A stretch of DNA of 64,000 bases, taken from positions 118,220,085 to 118,284,084 of the forward strand of contig OY720640.1 of assembly GCA_963169105.1 (NCBI GenBank), read 5' to 3'. Shown here in pieces: positions 21,926 to 34,659 of the stretch (position 1 is its first letter; each line of letters begins with the position of its first letter). This DNA is from Ceriagrion tenellum. Taxonomy: Eukaryota; Arthropoda; Insecta; Odonata; Coenagrionidae. The notes beneath the pieces are model-generated. The model was not told where the DNA came from. It searched no databases and saw only the letters and a list, made by a program, of their open reading frames with translations. A program made the position numbers and the translations under genes.

Positions 21926-24584
21926 CAGTAGACCCCTCCTTTACGATATTAATCGGTTCCACGGGACCATTCGTTAATTGAATTTCATCGTTAAGTGAAC
22001 CAGCATCCTAGCGGCCGCGGGATCGTTTCTATTACATCAGTGGTAGTGTGTCCAGTCATTCATAATCTAGTACAGGTTCTAAATTTTCTGTAATTTTTTA
22101 ATGTTATGTAACTAACACTTATACTTTAATTCGCCTATGAATACTGACTGCACATTGATTTTCCTTGCATTACTCCGCAAGATGTACCACTTCACTCCCG
22201 TATTCGCCGTCTAAAAGCAACGCCATCTCAGCGACTTTACATACCATCGCATTTTCCACCTATTATTAGAGAATGTAAGCAATGATTTAGTCATACCTTT
22301 GCGAAATCTCGGCATTGGTAAATAGGCGTCTTTATTTTGTCCTCGAGCCATCATCTCTACGTCCCAATCACCCGCACGATACGCAAACTAACGAGCTTAA
22401 ATGTATAAAGTGGAGTTGTGAACTTATTAAAATTATGTGCAAGTCATAAGTTATGGTGAAAATAGGCTAATTATGAGAGATGAATAGCTTTGATAACATA
22501 GAAAACAGGTGAAGGAGTTGTCAGAAACCTATCCGTGAATAATAATATTCTATCATATCGCCACGTCGCTCGGCTGTCCTCTGGTTCACAGACATTCCTT
22601 CTCCTTACGCAGTGCCAGCTGTTTAAATGTCGCTCTCTTTGTATTTCCATGGAGGTAGAAAGTCGAACATGAATCTCGATGGCATCAAAGGGGAGTTTTT
22701 TTATGTGCAGCACTTGCTGGAACAGCTGATGAGTCCAGCTAGCCCGTCGTCGTCATCTCCAGCAAGTGTATTGCTTCTGAAGGTCTTACTTCTTCTTACG
22801 CTAAGCCGGCAGCCCTGATATCTTCGTCCCGTCAAGGACGTCCCTCAGAGATTAAATAGCAAATTACATTAGACTGAAAAGCGGAGGTGAAACCTTACTC
22901 AAAACACTTTCCTCGAAACAGCTGGACTGACTCATCAGGAAGAGTTTTTTGGGGCTTGTTGTTTACTTTAGGGACCAACAGCCTTCTTGAAGGCATCCGT
23001 TTACCAAATAGGATAACGTGTAATATGCATTAAGAACACTGAGGACAAAACATTTTAATGGAAGCATTGCCGAGGATAAGTTGAACTTTCAGCGGGCAAT
23101 AATTAAGACCTCGGTTTCAATAACAATCAATTAGCCAATGAATATGAAATAATTACAATATTTACTTAAAATTGATGTAAAGTCGTATATTTATCACTCT
23201 CTAGATGAAGTTTTTGGAGTTTCTAAGCACCTCATCTTTATAGTTGCACGATAAAAGTTCAGTCCTTTCTACGCCAGGATATTTCTATGCAATCCTTTCA
23301 ACCGTGCCCAGGCAACGAGTAATTCTTTAATGTCCTCAAAAATCACGGTATTTCCATCGTCGTAATTGTGCCGCTAGCAGTTTTTTTCCTTCAGCTATTT
23401 TCTTAGAATTTTGGAGCTCTGCTATTACCAGCTCACTCTCCAGGTCATCCATATTGATGGATTCATCGTCTATTGCGTGTTCTTCATCAAACCCTGATTA
23501 ATCGTGAGTAACTTTCTGCTAAATGTTTTTCCAAGCAGAATTGAGGTATCTGGTGGAATATTCATTCCGAGACTCCACGATTAACCGAATGCTATCTATA
23601 ATACTGAGGTTTTCGGAAATATTTTTGTTAGATACAATCGTGACTGCTGGTCTCATCGAAGTACTCGGCAAACAATCTTTTTTTTAATATATTTTTTAAA
23701 TTTGCAATAACTTTCTGATCCATTGGTTGGAGCAAAAAAGTGTTATTGGGAGGGTGTAATTGCACTTTAAAGAAGCCGAATTCGGCCTCGAGGTATGCGG
23801 CGGCATTGATCGTGTCCTAGGGCATTGTCCAACGCCAATATCGCTTTAAGTGGCAATTGGATTCTCTCGAGGTAAATGTTGAGTGAGGGGCACAACTCCG
23901 TTAACACCCAATCGTTAAATATTGGGCGTGTCGCCCAAGGTTTCCTATTGCAACGCCAAAAGACACTCGGGTTAGAATTTCAACTTCATATTTCTTGAAG
24001 ATTCTAGGATTTTCTGTGTGATAGACGAACATATACCGCAGTTTAAAGTCACCTGAAGCATTAGCTCTCAACAAAAGCGTTAACCTGTGATTCATGGGTT
24101 TATGATTAGGCATGAAATTCTCTTCCTTTGTGATATACGTCCTCTCGGGCATTTTTATCCATTATAGGCTCTTCTCATCTACATTAAACACCTGGTGTGA
24201 GCGGTAACCTTTGTTTTCTATGAGTTCACTAAGTGCCGAAAATATTTTTCCGCGGCTTCTCCATCTGCGCCAGCACAACATTCAATTCTCGTACTTCCTC
24301 CGAAACGATCGAATCAACCTTTGCTCGTTTTGAAGTATTCGTAGCGGACAGAATTTGTCAAAGTTATATGAGACCTTAAATCGTCAAAAATCTGCTTGGC
24401 TTTCTCAATAAGTATGTCCAGTAATAGTGTGAACCCTCAGCCCCCTCTTTCTAATCTATTAAAACAGGAATCTCTCCTTTTCAAAAATAGGCTTTCTTCC
24501 TTTCTGCTAAGTGTTGGATTTGTCGGACACCTTGATTTTTCTAAGATGCTCTTTCTGTTTAGTTATTGTCGATATGGTAGACTG
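21926..24584 (-). mobile_element. Tigger/pogo-like DNA transposon relic
   Basis: The left end is CAGTAGACCCCTCCTTTACG, preceded by TA (21924-21925), followed by subterminal CGTTAATTGAA and CGTTAAGTGAACC, a style typical of Tigger-like termini. A degenerate candidate right end is GGTAGACTG followed by TA (24576-24586). The length of about 2.66 kb would suit a full Tigger, but the right end is uncertain because little room remains for the transposase N-terminus. The decayed transposase lies inside on the minus strand. Confidence 0.55.
23300..24430 (-). pseudogene. Tigger/jerky-type transposase (DDE_1) pseudogene
   Basis: Reading right to left on the minus strand: KAKQIFDDLRSH (end of the first helix-turn-helix region), then TSKG-FDRFRRK (second, CENP-B-like DNA-binding half). 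Then HQVFNVDEKSL-WIKMPERTY with the first catalytic Asp in VDE, and HRLTLLLRANASGDFKLRYM then VYHTENPRIFKKYEV. After a frameshift and the remains of the second catalytic region comes HPPNNTFLLQPMDQKVIANL, the conserved PPN-T---QPMDQ-VI block. In-frame stops occur (TSKG*FDRF, KSL*WIKM). The longest open piece is 83 codons (23901-24152). A functional family member is about 450-550 residues. Confidence 0.9.
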
Positions 24585-24589
24585 TAATT

Positions 24590-27439
24590 AACCGTACTCA
24601 CGTGATGAAGTGCTATAACGACCACCCTCATCATGGTTTTTCGTTATCGCCTTGATTTTAATTGTTATTTTCTGATTGAGTATACTTTTAGGGACACGGT
24701 AACCACAGAATCTTATTGCAACAAACAACTACTTCTGGAAAGTTTTACAATCGAATGCTAAATTTGCGGATCGATAAGACAGTCCACATTACGAACTACG
24801 CCTTTCGCTGACAAAAACCACTTTACGTGCTAGACACTCGAAGACAGATTTTCACACATCGGTCGAGCCGTCGGCGACCCACATGGCACTGCAATGCTGA
24901 CCATGCTAACTCTTCTCTTGAACGCTCGGTGCGAATCCATACGTGATATTCATTTCGATGCAAGGGGGATAAGCCATTATAATACGACCTTATTCGTCAC
25001 CGAGACGCGGTACAATGATAATCGTCTCGTAATCATAACAATAATAATTCAGTGATGCGATTTATGATATCGTAGTTCCATCTACAGCTTTATGTATCCT
25101 GAGGTGGGGTTTATACTTCACATTAGCATGTTTAATAATTTTAATGGAGTTCGGAATTCTGTTTACTAATTTCAGTAGTCCAGTCCTAAACGTTTTTCGG
25201 ATGTGGGAGTTGTGAGTATTTGAGATAAAAATTATTCAGCGCATCATCGAATTAGTCTGGCTTAAATCGGCTTGAAACTTTTATTTTCTCCAGAAAATAC
25301 TTGTAAAATCATGAACCGGTATAGTTTTATCTATTGTATAGTATATATCAACTACTTTAGGACAGGAAGTATTATGACGGATTATTGAAATTTCGATGGT
25401 AAACTCAGTCATTTTAAGTATTTTATTCTTGGTCAAATTTGTGGTTCATTACGTCGATAAATCTTGAAAAACTATGTACATTTTACTTGCTGATGGAATA
25501 TTTGCGAAAATAAGTAAATGAGGTTTTTTTTGATAATCTACCAAACATTTCCCACCCCTATAATACTTCTGGTCCAAGTTTCGATGTTCTATCATCTTAA
25601 GTTAAGGTTAAATATGCACTCTTTTAAGAGACAATTACGTCAATCCCTGTTCAATCAAATAAGTTTCATATCCTTACCGAAACAATCATGCACTTCTTCA
25701 TGTCAAATACTAGATGGGTTAAGATTGCTCCTTCAGGGAGAAAATTGAAACTAATGCAATATTCCACTCAATATGGAAGGGCATTTGCGAATTGATATAG
25801 GGAACTTAAAAGAGAATACATTTACAACAAGCATTAGCTCAAGGCAGTTTGTATCCATAATGGACGCAATTTCGCAAGACATTTCCGACATGTTTTTTAG
25901 GGAAATAACAAAAGGCTATAAATTTTACTAGTTTTACTAGATCGGATTTTTTCAAGAAACTATCAATTTAATAGTTATGTAACATTTTATAGATTTCTTC
26001 CTTGTTTGTTATCGGAATTCAGCGACAGATATAAGACGTTTCACGTATATATTGCGCGATCATCAATAGCAAACGATTGTAGATTCTAATAGTTATCTTC
26101 CACGTCTTTCACTGTAGTAGTCCAATAAATATTAGCACTTCCTTGTTTTTATCGGCATGCAGAGACATATGTTATTTCTCTCTCTTCTAGCGCCCTCATA
26201 ATTAATGTATGCGATGTGACTTTAATTTCGCCAAAACTTCTTAGGAATCGCGGAAGGTCCAACAAATGGATACCGACCTCAACCGTAAGTGTGTGAGTTT
26301 TACACAAATTCAGGCTTTATAAAGTAACCAGAGCGGTCTCCTTGCTCGTCAAATGAGATGTTTACTTCCCATTCTCAGGAACTCGGCCTCACTTGATTTC
26401 TACGTCCTGCCTGTCGTCTGATGTTCATATCCACTCACTCGCCAATTAATCACTCAATCAATCGCTATTCATGAACGAGCGAATGGACCGGATCTCTGAT
26501 TGCGTCAATTACTCGATTTAGTAAACTTCCCACCTCATGCTACTTTCACTTGTAAATTAATTTGAAATGATTTAGGAAACAGGAAAATAATTTTTATTAG
26601 GAATTATAGTTTGGTTCCACCTGCCGAATTTGCAAATACCGATTACTTATCTGAGTGACAGACCAAATAAGTGTGGAATTTTCTCGACAACATTACCTCA
26701 TTAACACGGTTTGTGAAGTTTTTCCAGCATCGTTTTCTAGGTTTTCTATGAACAATATATTAACCGTGTAATTCAACAGTTCAACTTAGAGGATGGAGGA
26801 TAATACTTATAGGATTGGTAAAATTATTGAACCATTTAAATACCTTTTGACGTATTCGCAGTGAAAAACTTTGGGCTAAAATTATGCAGTTAAATTTTAT
26901 GAGGAGCATACTTACACTGACGCGTAATTATACTCCGACTACATTGTATCTCGTATCTTCCCTTTAGAAAGTGAAAAAATACTAAAAATCATCTCTTCCA
27001 TGTAGCGACTAGGCAGTCATTAGATATTTTCCGTATGCTCATTTGTATACTACTCATAAATCCGCTGAGTAGTCAATGGAGTAAAAATCAGGAATGAGCA
27101 CCATCAAAGGTCATACTATTGCTACCTCCCTAAAGAATAGATCCCTCTTCAAATATGTCGTAATATTATTGCTTCTACGGAGGTTAAAGTTGTGGGTTTC
27201 CTACATGCAAATATTAACAGACTTTTTACAGGGTCATAAATTTCTTCCTTTAGATTTCAATTTCAATGAATTCTTATGGATTTTGGAAAGGAACATTATA
27301 ATGCTATATTTAGAATGAGTGGAAAAGGTTAAAATGTATGCATAATTATCTCGACATGAGTTATGTGTGCACATATCCACAGTAATTGATCATCGAGAAA
27401 TATGCTGAATTTACATAGATGATGAGGATGTTTATTAGC
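24590..27439. other. AT-rich sequence with one dispersed repeat
   Basis: No gene was recognised. Bases 25255-25870 carry the unclassified dispersed repeat whose left part also occurs at 8340-8530 and 51480-51670 and whose right part occurs at 20930-21310. ORFs 24396-24587, 25518-25748 and 27094-27318 are AT-rich with no motif. Confidence 0.4.
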
Positions 27440-27760
27440 CTAATAATCAATCCATACCCCACCATTCTCGATTTCTTGACCAAGTCTCTGTGACATGGAG
27501 TTGTCCACATTTTGGCTTCATCTTACTGGGTTCATTTCCCATTCTTCCTCCACCATTTTCCACATTGCGTCAAAATTTGGGGTCGTTTCGTTTGAGGGGG
27601 TCGAAAAACGTTTGTTACTCGCATTTCCCTCACAATGAACGATCAAATGCTTCCTAAGGTGTTAAGGTCTGGGCTTCTTGCAGCCCACTCCATCTGAGTT
27701 ACATGGTTTGTTTTGAAGCATGTCCTAGAATTTTGACATTTGTGAACTCTGAAGTATTCT
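27440..27760 (-). pseudogene. Tc1/mariner transposase C-terminal fragment
   Basis: On the minus strand NHVTQMEWAARSPDLNTLGS is the Tc1 block V--MEWPA-SPDLNPIE around the last acidic region. After a frame change, PQILTQCGKWWKKNGK and LVKKSRMVGYG fit the C-terminal tail of Tc1 proteins. The upstream DDE region and the terminal repeats are not evident. Stops and frameshifts are present. Confidence 0.7.
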
Positions 27761-27870
27761 TAGTTGCGGACGAAAAGCGAATATTGATACACATTAGAAC
27801 AAACATAGTTCTCATTCTAGCGGGCAATTTGATGAATTTCGTTTAATAGCGGTAAGAAATAGGAATTTTT

Positions 27871-28152
27871 ATGCATAAACTCCAAATAAAAGTTCAGAGA
27901 GTGAAAGTCGAAGGTACAACACCTATTCGGGTAATTTTTCGACAAATGTATTTGCCTTTTAAAAACCTACTACCCGACTCTTCCACCATGAAGAAAGATG
28001 AGGTATACCTAAAGGCTAATATGATCTTTTTTCCTCCAAGAATTTACGGAGAGGCCGCTATAAACTTAAAAAATATCTCTGCTTGCGCTGTCTGCTTTGA
28101 TTGTCCGTCTATTGACGTTCGTCTCAATGAATTAGTCATCGGTAAACCTTAG
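27871..28152 (+). other. Unrecognised 93-codon ORF
   Basis: It begins with ATG and has a mixed composition with a Cys-containing C-terminal part (SACAVCFDCPS). There is no known motif, no splice-like flank and no second copy in the window. It may be chance. Confidence 0.15.
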
Positions 28153-30025
28153 CAGAGCTCCGAGTGGTGGTGGTCGGGGTAGTTTGCTGTTCTGAATGAC
28201 GCACAGGTGTCAAATACTCGCTGCACCGGAAAGAAAAGGCTTACCGTGCTTCAAAAATTTTGGAAGCACCCGTCGAATACTTTCGTGGGGGTGAAATAAG
28301 TCAAATACCACTTCTTCCCTGACCCTGTGGGTTAAACGACTGGCGTCCGAAGCATTATCTTTGGCAGAAAAGGTATCGCCCGCAATATAAGGGGAAAGTA
28401 AGCTCTTACTAAAGGCATACTGTGTCCAAAATCAATACAATGTGGCCTTCATACATTCCGATTTTGAATGGATTAGTATTAGCAAAGTTTTGTTTAACAT
28501 GGGGAAACCATTTGGGATCCTCAAGTGTCCTCCAAGAATACTCGTTACTTTAACTCTGGCTCAAGTCAGCCGGCCACAAAACCCATGCACGATGGGAACG
28601 AATGGCGTTTGATTGGAATGGTATGGGCTGATGAAGTGAAATCTGAGAACTACTGCTTTCTGTTCGCATTCCAGTGAGAAGAGTATGCTTTTTCCTACCC
28701 TTATATCTCTATTAAACATTCGCAGATGATATCACCACGCATTGTAAAAGTAACTTAGTTCATAGTAACGCATACGGATGCTAATAATTTCAGCGAAAGG
28801 ATCCGAAACTCCATCTGAAATTCTCCTTGACATAAGAAATCCCGGAAGTTTTAACTAGGTAGCAAACCTAAATAGCAATTATGGTTCTTTGGACTTTGAG
28901 CAGGACTTTGAGCATTGCCCTACCAATTCAGCTTGCCTTTTGGATGACTATAACGACCACGAGAAGGAAAGAACCGTGATCCCACACCTGGTCGAGACAT
29001 TTTTGAGTTTTTCATTCAATTTTTGGTCAAGTAAAATGATTTTTACATGAAAATTTCATCTCTTTCGAATTTAATAACAATTCATATCATCAGCTAGTCA
29101 CTGCAACTACATATTACATTCATTAATATCACCAATATGAGAAAACTGATATAAAAACTCATTTACATTCGTTAAAAATCGGACACGGACCGAACGCTGG
29201 CCAAATACATCTGACAGCTGCGACATTAACCATTACTTATTAATTTATTTCATTAATGACATTTTACTCCAAACTAAACTCTTTTAAAAGGCTTTTTTCA
29301 TTTCATATGTGGGGCGAATTTATAGCCAATTCATATTATGCAGTCAGACGTAAAATAGTTGTTAACTACACCTAATTTGGGTCAAATGTTTCTGAATTTT
29401 TATTCTTATGTTGTGCATTTACATAAATAGATAAAGCTATTTTAAAGCTTCACATTGAACAGCACGGCACCAAGCTTTCTGTGATATGATGAAAGAAATG
29501 TCGGAAAAATATGCCTAGATTATTCGGTATCGATGCGAGAACATTTATTTTTAATTCATGAAATTATATATTTACTTATGTTTATGTTTTCATACTTTAA
29601 TCTCATTAAAGACGGATTTATATTGGGTCATGAATGATTCATTAATAAATATCCATTTTGAGATCGGAACTTCTACAATATACAAAAGGAAAATCGTGAA
29701 AAATTACATCACGTAGATTGTACTTATTTTTATTAAATCTTTTTTATCATTATTTGGTGCAAATGTAAGAAACAGCCTGAAATAAACACAGCGATACACT
29801 GCGACTGAGTGCGCGAATAACATGAGAAGAAAGCTCGAAAAAGGTACGACTGATGAGTAAGTTCTAGGCTCCGGCAAATGTGAGTTCCATTGTGGAATTC
29901 AAATATTTGTGGTAGAGATGTCTTCCTCAGTGTTGCCAATCTTTCGAAGAGTGTGCTGCTTCTAGAATTTCTCAAGAATGCCGCATTCTGGCGCTCGCAA
30001 AATTGCGTTAATTTCTTCCACCACT
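28153..30025. other. Unassigned sequence
   Basis: 28150-28700 has near-balanced composition and may be an old TE body, but no frame stays open for long and I recognise no motif. The rest is AT-rich. Confidence 0.35.
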
Positions 30026-30029
30026 GTAC

Positions 30030-30291
30030 CGCTGTTGCCACTTGTTGGTTGCGGGCCGAACCCGTTACTCATACGCTCCTTCTGTGCATTGCCTCGAAGC
30101 GCAAAAACAATCGCTGCACACGCTCTATTCATGAATTTTATTTAAGGTTGCAATTGTTATCTTTTTAGTATCTTACCATTTTTCAGCACCTTTTACTCAT
30201 AAGGACCTTTTGTCGTTGCACTGAATTTCTCAATGTGCCCAAAGAGATTCCAAAGGATGGATGGCCCGCAACCAGCAAGAGGCAACAGCGC
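30030..30291. mobile_element. ~260-bp MITE with 27-bp inverted ends
   Basis: CGCTGTTGCCACTTGTTGGTT plus GCGGGCC (30030-30056) is repeated in inverted form as GGCCCGCAACCAGCAAGAGG plus CAACAGCG (30263-30291), with two or three mismatches. The interior has no coding capacity. The ORFs 29733-30041 and 29890-30168 only cross its edge. Confidence 0.6.
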
Positions 30292-30939
30292 TCAAACTTT
30301 CACCACCCACTCTCGCGAAGACGGCCGAATTACCGCTGGCTTGAGCTCGATAAAATATTGATTGTTTATAACTCGTAAAAAATCGATATCACAATGCGAG
30401 TTTACGATGGAAATTGCTATAAAATACTTCTGTAAAGGGCTTCAAAACAAAACCAAGATCTAGCTTCTTATACTTTTTCTTTACCAAGAAAAAGTTGTTT
30501 CATAAACTTTTTTATGGCACATTAGAAAGAATTGAACGTTTCATAATACATTTAAATATGTTTTTCCTACAAAATTCTATGGGTTCATTATGATCAAACT
30601 TCAAGTTTCTTCACTATTAAATGTCAAAGAGAGCGCTCCGTTCGAAATTGGCAAAAATATGGCGCTTTTTTTGTTCTCACCTAAATAAAAAATCGAGAGA
30701 GTAATATAAAAATAATCTGCAACCACTGTTAAAAGTAAAATAAAACAAGCTAAAATGTGATGTGATTTGCATTCATGTGGGTACCACGATTCATTTTTAA
30801 TTAGTGTCCAAACTCGAGTCTACATAATTTTTGCACCGACAGTAAGTACTTAACTGACTCTACATTTATTAGTTCGGCTTGATTAATTGTGAACGTCTCG
30901 TTGGTTAAGGTACTCTTCCTACAAATATTCATAACCACA
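30292..30939. other. AT-rich sequence without recognised feature
   Basis: No gene or repeat was seen until the similarity to 47040 begins near 30845 (TAACTGACTCTACA). Confidence 0.4.
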
Positions 30940-31225
30940 CACTTATTCAGATTCAATCTAACTGCCAAGTGTCACACAATTCGTTTACAGCATCTAGGTC
31001 TTTCTTCAACGCAATTCTATCAGACTCCGTGTTAATATGCCTGTACAATACTGCGTCGTCTGCGCTAAGGCGAATTATGCTCGTAACTACGGTGGCGATA
31101 TAATTAATATACAAATGAAATAATAAGATACCAATGACACTTCCCTGGGGTACACCGGATGGGACTTTAACTGTATCTGACAAACGCCACCTAGAACTAC
31201 CCTCTGTTCGCGGTTACCAAAGAAT
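30845..31225 (-). pseudogene. Non-LTR retrotransposon RT core fragment
   Basis: The minus strand from 31183 has 76 open codons. They include DTVKVPSGVPQGSVIGILLF (the conserved S-VPQGSVLGPLLF block), INYIATVV, and RLSADDAVLYRHI, the catalytic box with SADD in place of the usual YADD/FADD. DLDAVNELCDTWQL follows. Homologous sequence lies at 47100-47370 and, truncated, at 4045-4250. This is the best preserved of the three for the PQGS block. Confidence 0.9.
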
Positions 31226-31499
31226 TGCCGCGGTTACTCATTGATGGGCGAAGGCAACGTGGCTGGACGCTAGGCGTAGTGAGCAAGGGAGACCAGCTCG
31301 CCTCGAATTCCTAACAAAGCGTCTCGTCCGTTCGCATCCACGGCTGATGGCCCCTATGGTTTTTTTGTACAGGATTTCCATACTTCGACAATTTCAAAAA
31401 CTTCTACTCAAGCATATCGATTAGTGGTGTCTTTCATCGTCTTAAGATGGTCGATGCTTTGCTGTACTAATTCCGTGGAACATACAGGAATATGAACAC

Positions 31500-32500
31500 A
31501 TTCGTGGAACTTGCTCCACGTTGCGAAAATAATTCATATATAAACACGGGTTACACCGTTCCTCAGACGCAGATCTGCAAGGACAGGAAAACGATGGATT
31601 TTTCTAAGCAGCGTGGCAGCATTCATGCAGCATATTTCCAACGTGGGAACAATGCACTTCCTTTTATCGTTGGGAATCACACCCGCAACACGGAATTGTG
31701 CCTGCGGTGACTCGAGAGGGCTGAAATCGAGAGGAGGGAGAAGCTCGTTACAGGTGCGGAGTGGGGACCGGTAGGAAGCATGCCTCCTTCAGGTAACTTT
31801 CTTCGGGAAGTTTAAATCCAGGAGCGAGGTCGTGATGGCATCTGCCGTTGGGTGGATCCTGAAATATCCAACCTCTATGATTGAAAGGGAATTGGGTCTC
31901 AATCTGAAGACAGTGGCGCACATGCTCTCCTCCTTCAGGGAGCTGATTATCGTATGGTTGCTGCAAAGTGGCCAAAAATTAGGTGGTGTAGAAATTGACG
32001 AGAGTGCCTTTGGTAAAGGAAAATACAATCGGGGGCGCCTGAGGTGGGTTGCTGGCGGTATTGACCGCTCAACCAAGGGCACGTTTCTTTGCGTTGAGAA
32101 AAAGCGAGATCGAGAGACGCTGCAAGCAGTCATCCAGAGGTATGTGGAGAAGGGCACAACAATCAGCACCGACCAATTGAGGGAACACGGAAAATAAAAT
32201 GAGTTGGGCTATCACCATTAAACGGTGAACCATTCTCTCAATAGTTTTGTTCATCCAGAGGATCGTCTAACTCACACCCAACAGATGGTCAAACCCACTC
32301 ACACCCAACTCACACCCAACAGCCAATGGTCAAAGTTGAAGAGGGATTTTAGGAAAAGAATCGGTCGTATGTCCGTTTCCACTTTCGAATCATTTAGTGT
32401 AGCAGATGTGGAGGAGCAAAAATGGATTGGTGGAGGAGCTCTTCGATGATTTCATGACGGCCAAGGTTGCTTTCTACCCCCACACAAAGTAATAGGAGGC
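31500..32500 (+). pseudogene. Merlin / IS1016-type (ISXO2-like) transposase pseudogene
   Basis: The central 121 codons (31832-32197) hold the ISXO2-like DDE domain. GVEIDESAFGKGKYNRGR gives the first catalytic Asp, followed by RWVAGGIDRSTKGTFLCVE and GTTISTDQL with the second. After a frameshift near 32200 the frame resumes as VNHSLNSFVHPEDRLTHTQQ, matching the VNHS--FV-P-TG-HTQ block, followed by WSKLKRDFRKRIG. A 13-bp ACTCACACCCAAC unit is repeated inside this part (32268-32325), adding extra residues. Upstream (31492-31710), RCENNSYINTGY and a QRGSI run are weak remains of the N-terminal zinc-ribbon region. Intact Merlin proteins are about 270-330 residues. The final acidic residue region is disrupted. 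Confidence 0.9.
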
Positions 32501-32775
32501 ATTTATTGACACCGCTCCTCCCTTCGACGGACTATGAAAAAACCCTTTTCAGGAATGCTAGAAGCATCGGATTGTTTGACTACTAATTGATAGTCATTCA
32601 TTTCGATCCCTATGGCAGCCTGGAAAGAAATCGACAATTAAACCATAAGATTCGAAATAGACTCTTATGATAATCTTTTTGTCCCGACTGACCTGTTGCA
32701 AACGCATTGCAGGGAATCACTCGTCGGCATTAAAAATGATGCCATATGAAAGTTCTAAGGTTTTCCCGGCGTATC

Positions 32776-33048
32776 TGCTGGACAAATGTTTCTCGGGTGT
32801 TGCACCGGGTAAGAGGTTCCATAGGTCCCGACGTCTCGGAGATCGACTTGATCTCCATCTTCAGGGGTTTGATGCCATGTTTTTCATTTTGGCCAGTGTA
32901 TATACTCTTCGCACTAGCTTTGCACTCACATTCACTAGTTAAAACACGGCATCAAACCCCTGAAGATGAAGATCAAGTCGTTCTCCCAAACATCGGGACC
33001 TGTGGACCTTCTTACCCGGTGCAACACCCGAGAAACATTTATCCAGCA
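32776..33048. repeat. Foldback repeat, 105-bp arms
   Basis: Bases 32776-32880 and 32944-33048 are inverted copies with a 63-base loop. Shared landmarks are TGCTGGACAAATGTTTCTCG, GGGTGTTGCACCGGGTAAG and CTTCAGGGGTTTGATGCC. Each arm has a degenerate hammerhead-like core: CTGAAGA then a GGAGAT...ATCTCC stem (minus strand of the left arm, followed by GAGAC-GTC), and CTGAAGA at 32960-32966 on the plus strand (followed by CAAAC-ATC). The ORFs over it are repeat read-through. Confidence 0.8.
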
Positions 33049-33548
33049 TGATAATATATATTTTAGGTGAATTCCAAACAAATGCATTTTCTGACGACTT
33101 TGTCGATATATTACGAACTCACATATCCTACACTAGATCAGATAATTTGAGTGAAATTAGGGAAAGAGACAGCAGAATAGACAAGTTATTGCAGGTTGTC
33201 CTATTGCTGTTTTTGTCTGAGTTTCGTTAAAGAAAAATACCACAAGGTGCAAAATATTGCAGAAATCAAAATCATTCCGGATATTTCAAGCGGGGTAGGC
33301 TGTTAGTAAGAGTAAGTTATGAAGAATAAGTATAAAGCCTACCTTGTGAGCGTGAGAGCTTATATTCTGAAGTATTTCGATTTTGTGCATGGAATTTTGT
33401 GTGGGAATGTTCGCCTTTTATGTCTAACTGCCGCATCATCGTCGTCTGGAGGGGCAATGAATTGTAATCGGCGTGCGACGACACCACTCATGTATCAGTT
33501 GAATTCAGTGGGCTAACTTAGAGATAACGACAAGGAGCCAGAAAGAAC

Positions 33549-33656
33549 TAAATCATAAAATGCCGTCGTGGCGATGTCCACCTCTCGACGAATCCTAAAG
33601 ATTATTCTCGCGCTTTGGATGTTGAATCGCGAGAAACCTAGTTATTTTATGATTTA
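33549..33656. repeat. Small foldback
   Basis: TAAATCATAAAAT (33551) pairs with ATTTTATGATTTA (33643). Inside it TTCTCGCG (33604) pairs with CGCGAGAA (33629). This is a nested hairpin of about 105 bp, probably MITE-like. Confidence 0.5.
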
Positions 33657-33891
33657 ATGGATATTGTTCACTGAGTAAAAATTCGATCTGACTTTAAGAC
33701 AGAAAAGAGAACTGATTTTCAGAGGCAACATTTTTAGGGCAGTGTCAGATGAATTTCACAGCCATTTCCTAGTCTAAGAATAAGGTAGATGCAGAGCTGA
33801 ATGTCAAACCAAGTGGTAATGGTTGTAAGGTAGACCCATGTTGAATTTAAGACAGCCCTGATCTGACAGTGAGGTGAACCCATGTTGAACT

Positions 33892-34455
33892 TAAGGTAGT
33901 CCGAGCGAGATAGTTCTCTAGTCATAATAGAGACCATATTCCAATTACACGTTTAAATTTCACCGGCTGTAGGACACATCAATTAAATATTGCATCATTA
34001 ATGGTGCAATAATATAGTTTCATATGACAGAATTTGTAAGTAATTAAATGAAAATATCTAAATAAGTCCTTAATTTGACTCATTTTTTCGCGCGGTGCGT
34101 TCGAAACTCCTTTGAAACGGAAGGTTTTTTGCGATACCCAAGATCCTACTGCGGTGACAATATGATTAATTTTCAAAAATAGTATAGAACAATCTACACG
34201 TTGTTAGTTTTTTTACGACGTCTAAGTGTAAGAAATGTGTAATTCTCATTTTGTAAATATGTCTCTCAGGAGTGCATTCACGTACCATCTCCCATGTAAA
34301 AGGGCTGGTATTTTTTGGCAAATATCTCGGAAAGTAATTCGGTAAGAGGTTAAATTTTTGATGTCATTAAAAGGGTGAGATATTTTTATTTAAAATGAGA
34401 CCAAATTCATTGCTTCCTAAGTAAAATGATAATTCGCTCGGACTACCTTAACACA
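33892..34455. mobile_element. MITE with TTAAGGTAGTCCGAGCGA ends
   Basis: TTAAGGTAGTCCGAGCGA at 33892 and its complement at 34438-34455 bound a 560-bp AT-rich segment without a coding frame. The right end is followed by a second partial copy of itself (GCTCGGACTACCTTAACACAG twice, 34438-34478). Interior sequence around 34260-34430 recurs inverted at 45060-45230, and similar ends occur at 40830 and 43900. Confidence 0.6.
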
Positions 34456-34659
34456 GCTCGGACTACCTTAACACAGACAAAAATGGTCTGACAGTAATCA
34501 TTTTTCATAATCATTCACTACCAATGGTTATGCTACCAAAGTTATAGAAACTACAAGCATTGGAGTATTTGGCAATAACAAAATGCACATAGATACAAGA
34601 TATGTGTAGGTATCTCTTTTTTCAAATTAGCACTCACAAGATTTTTTTCAATTCTCGAT

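Noticed and set aside
29733..30168. Overlapping ORFs of 102 and 92 codons
   Set aside because: They lie on opposite strands, cross the edge of a MITE and show no motif.
32667..33051. ORFs of 91 and 101 codons
   Set aside because: They read straight through the 105-bp foldback arms and its loop; no independent support.
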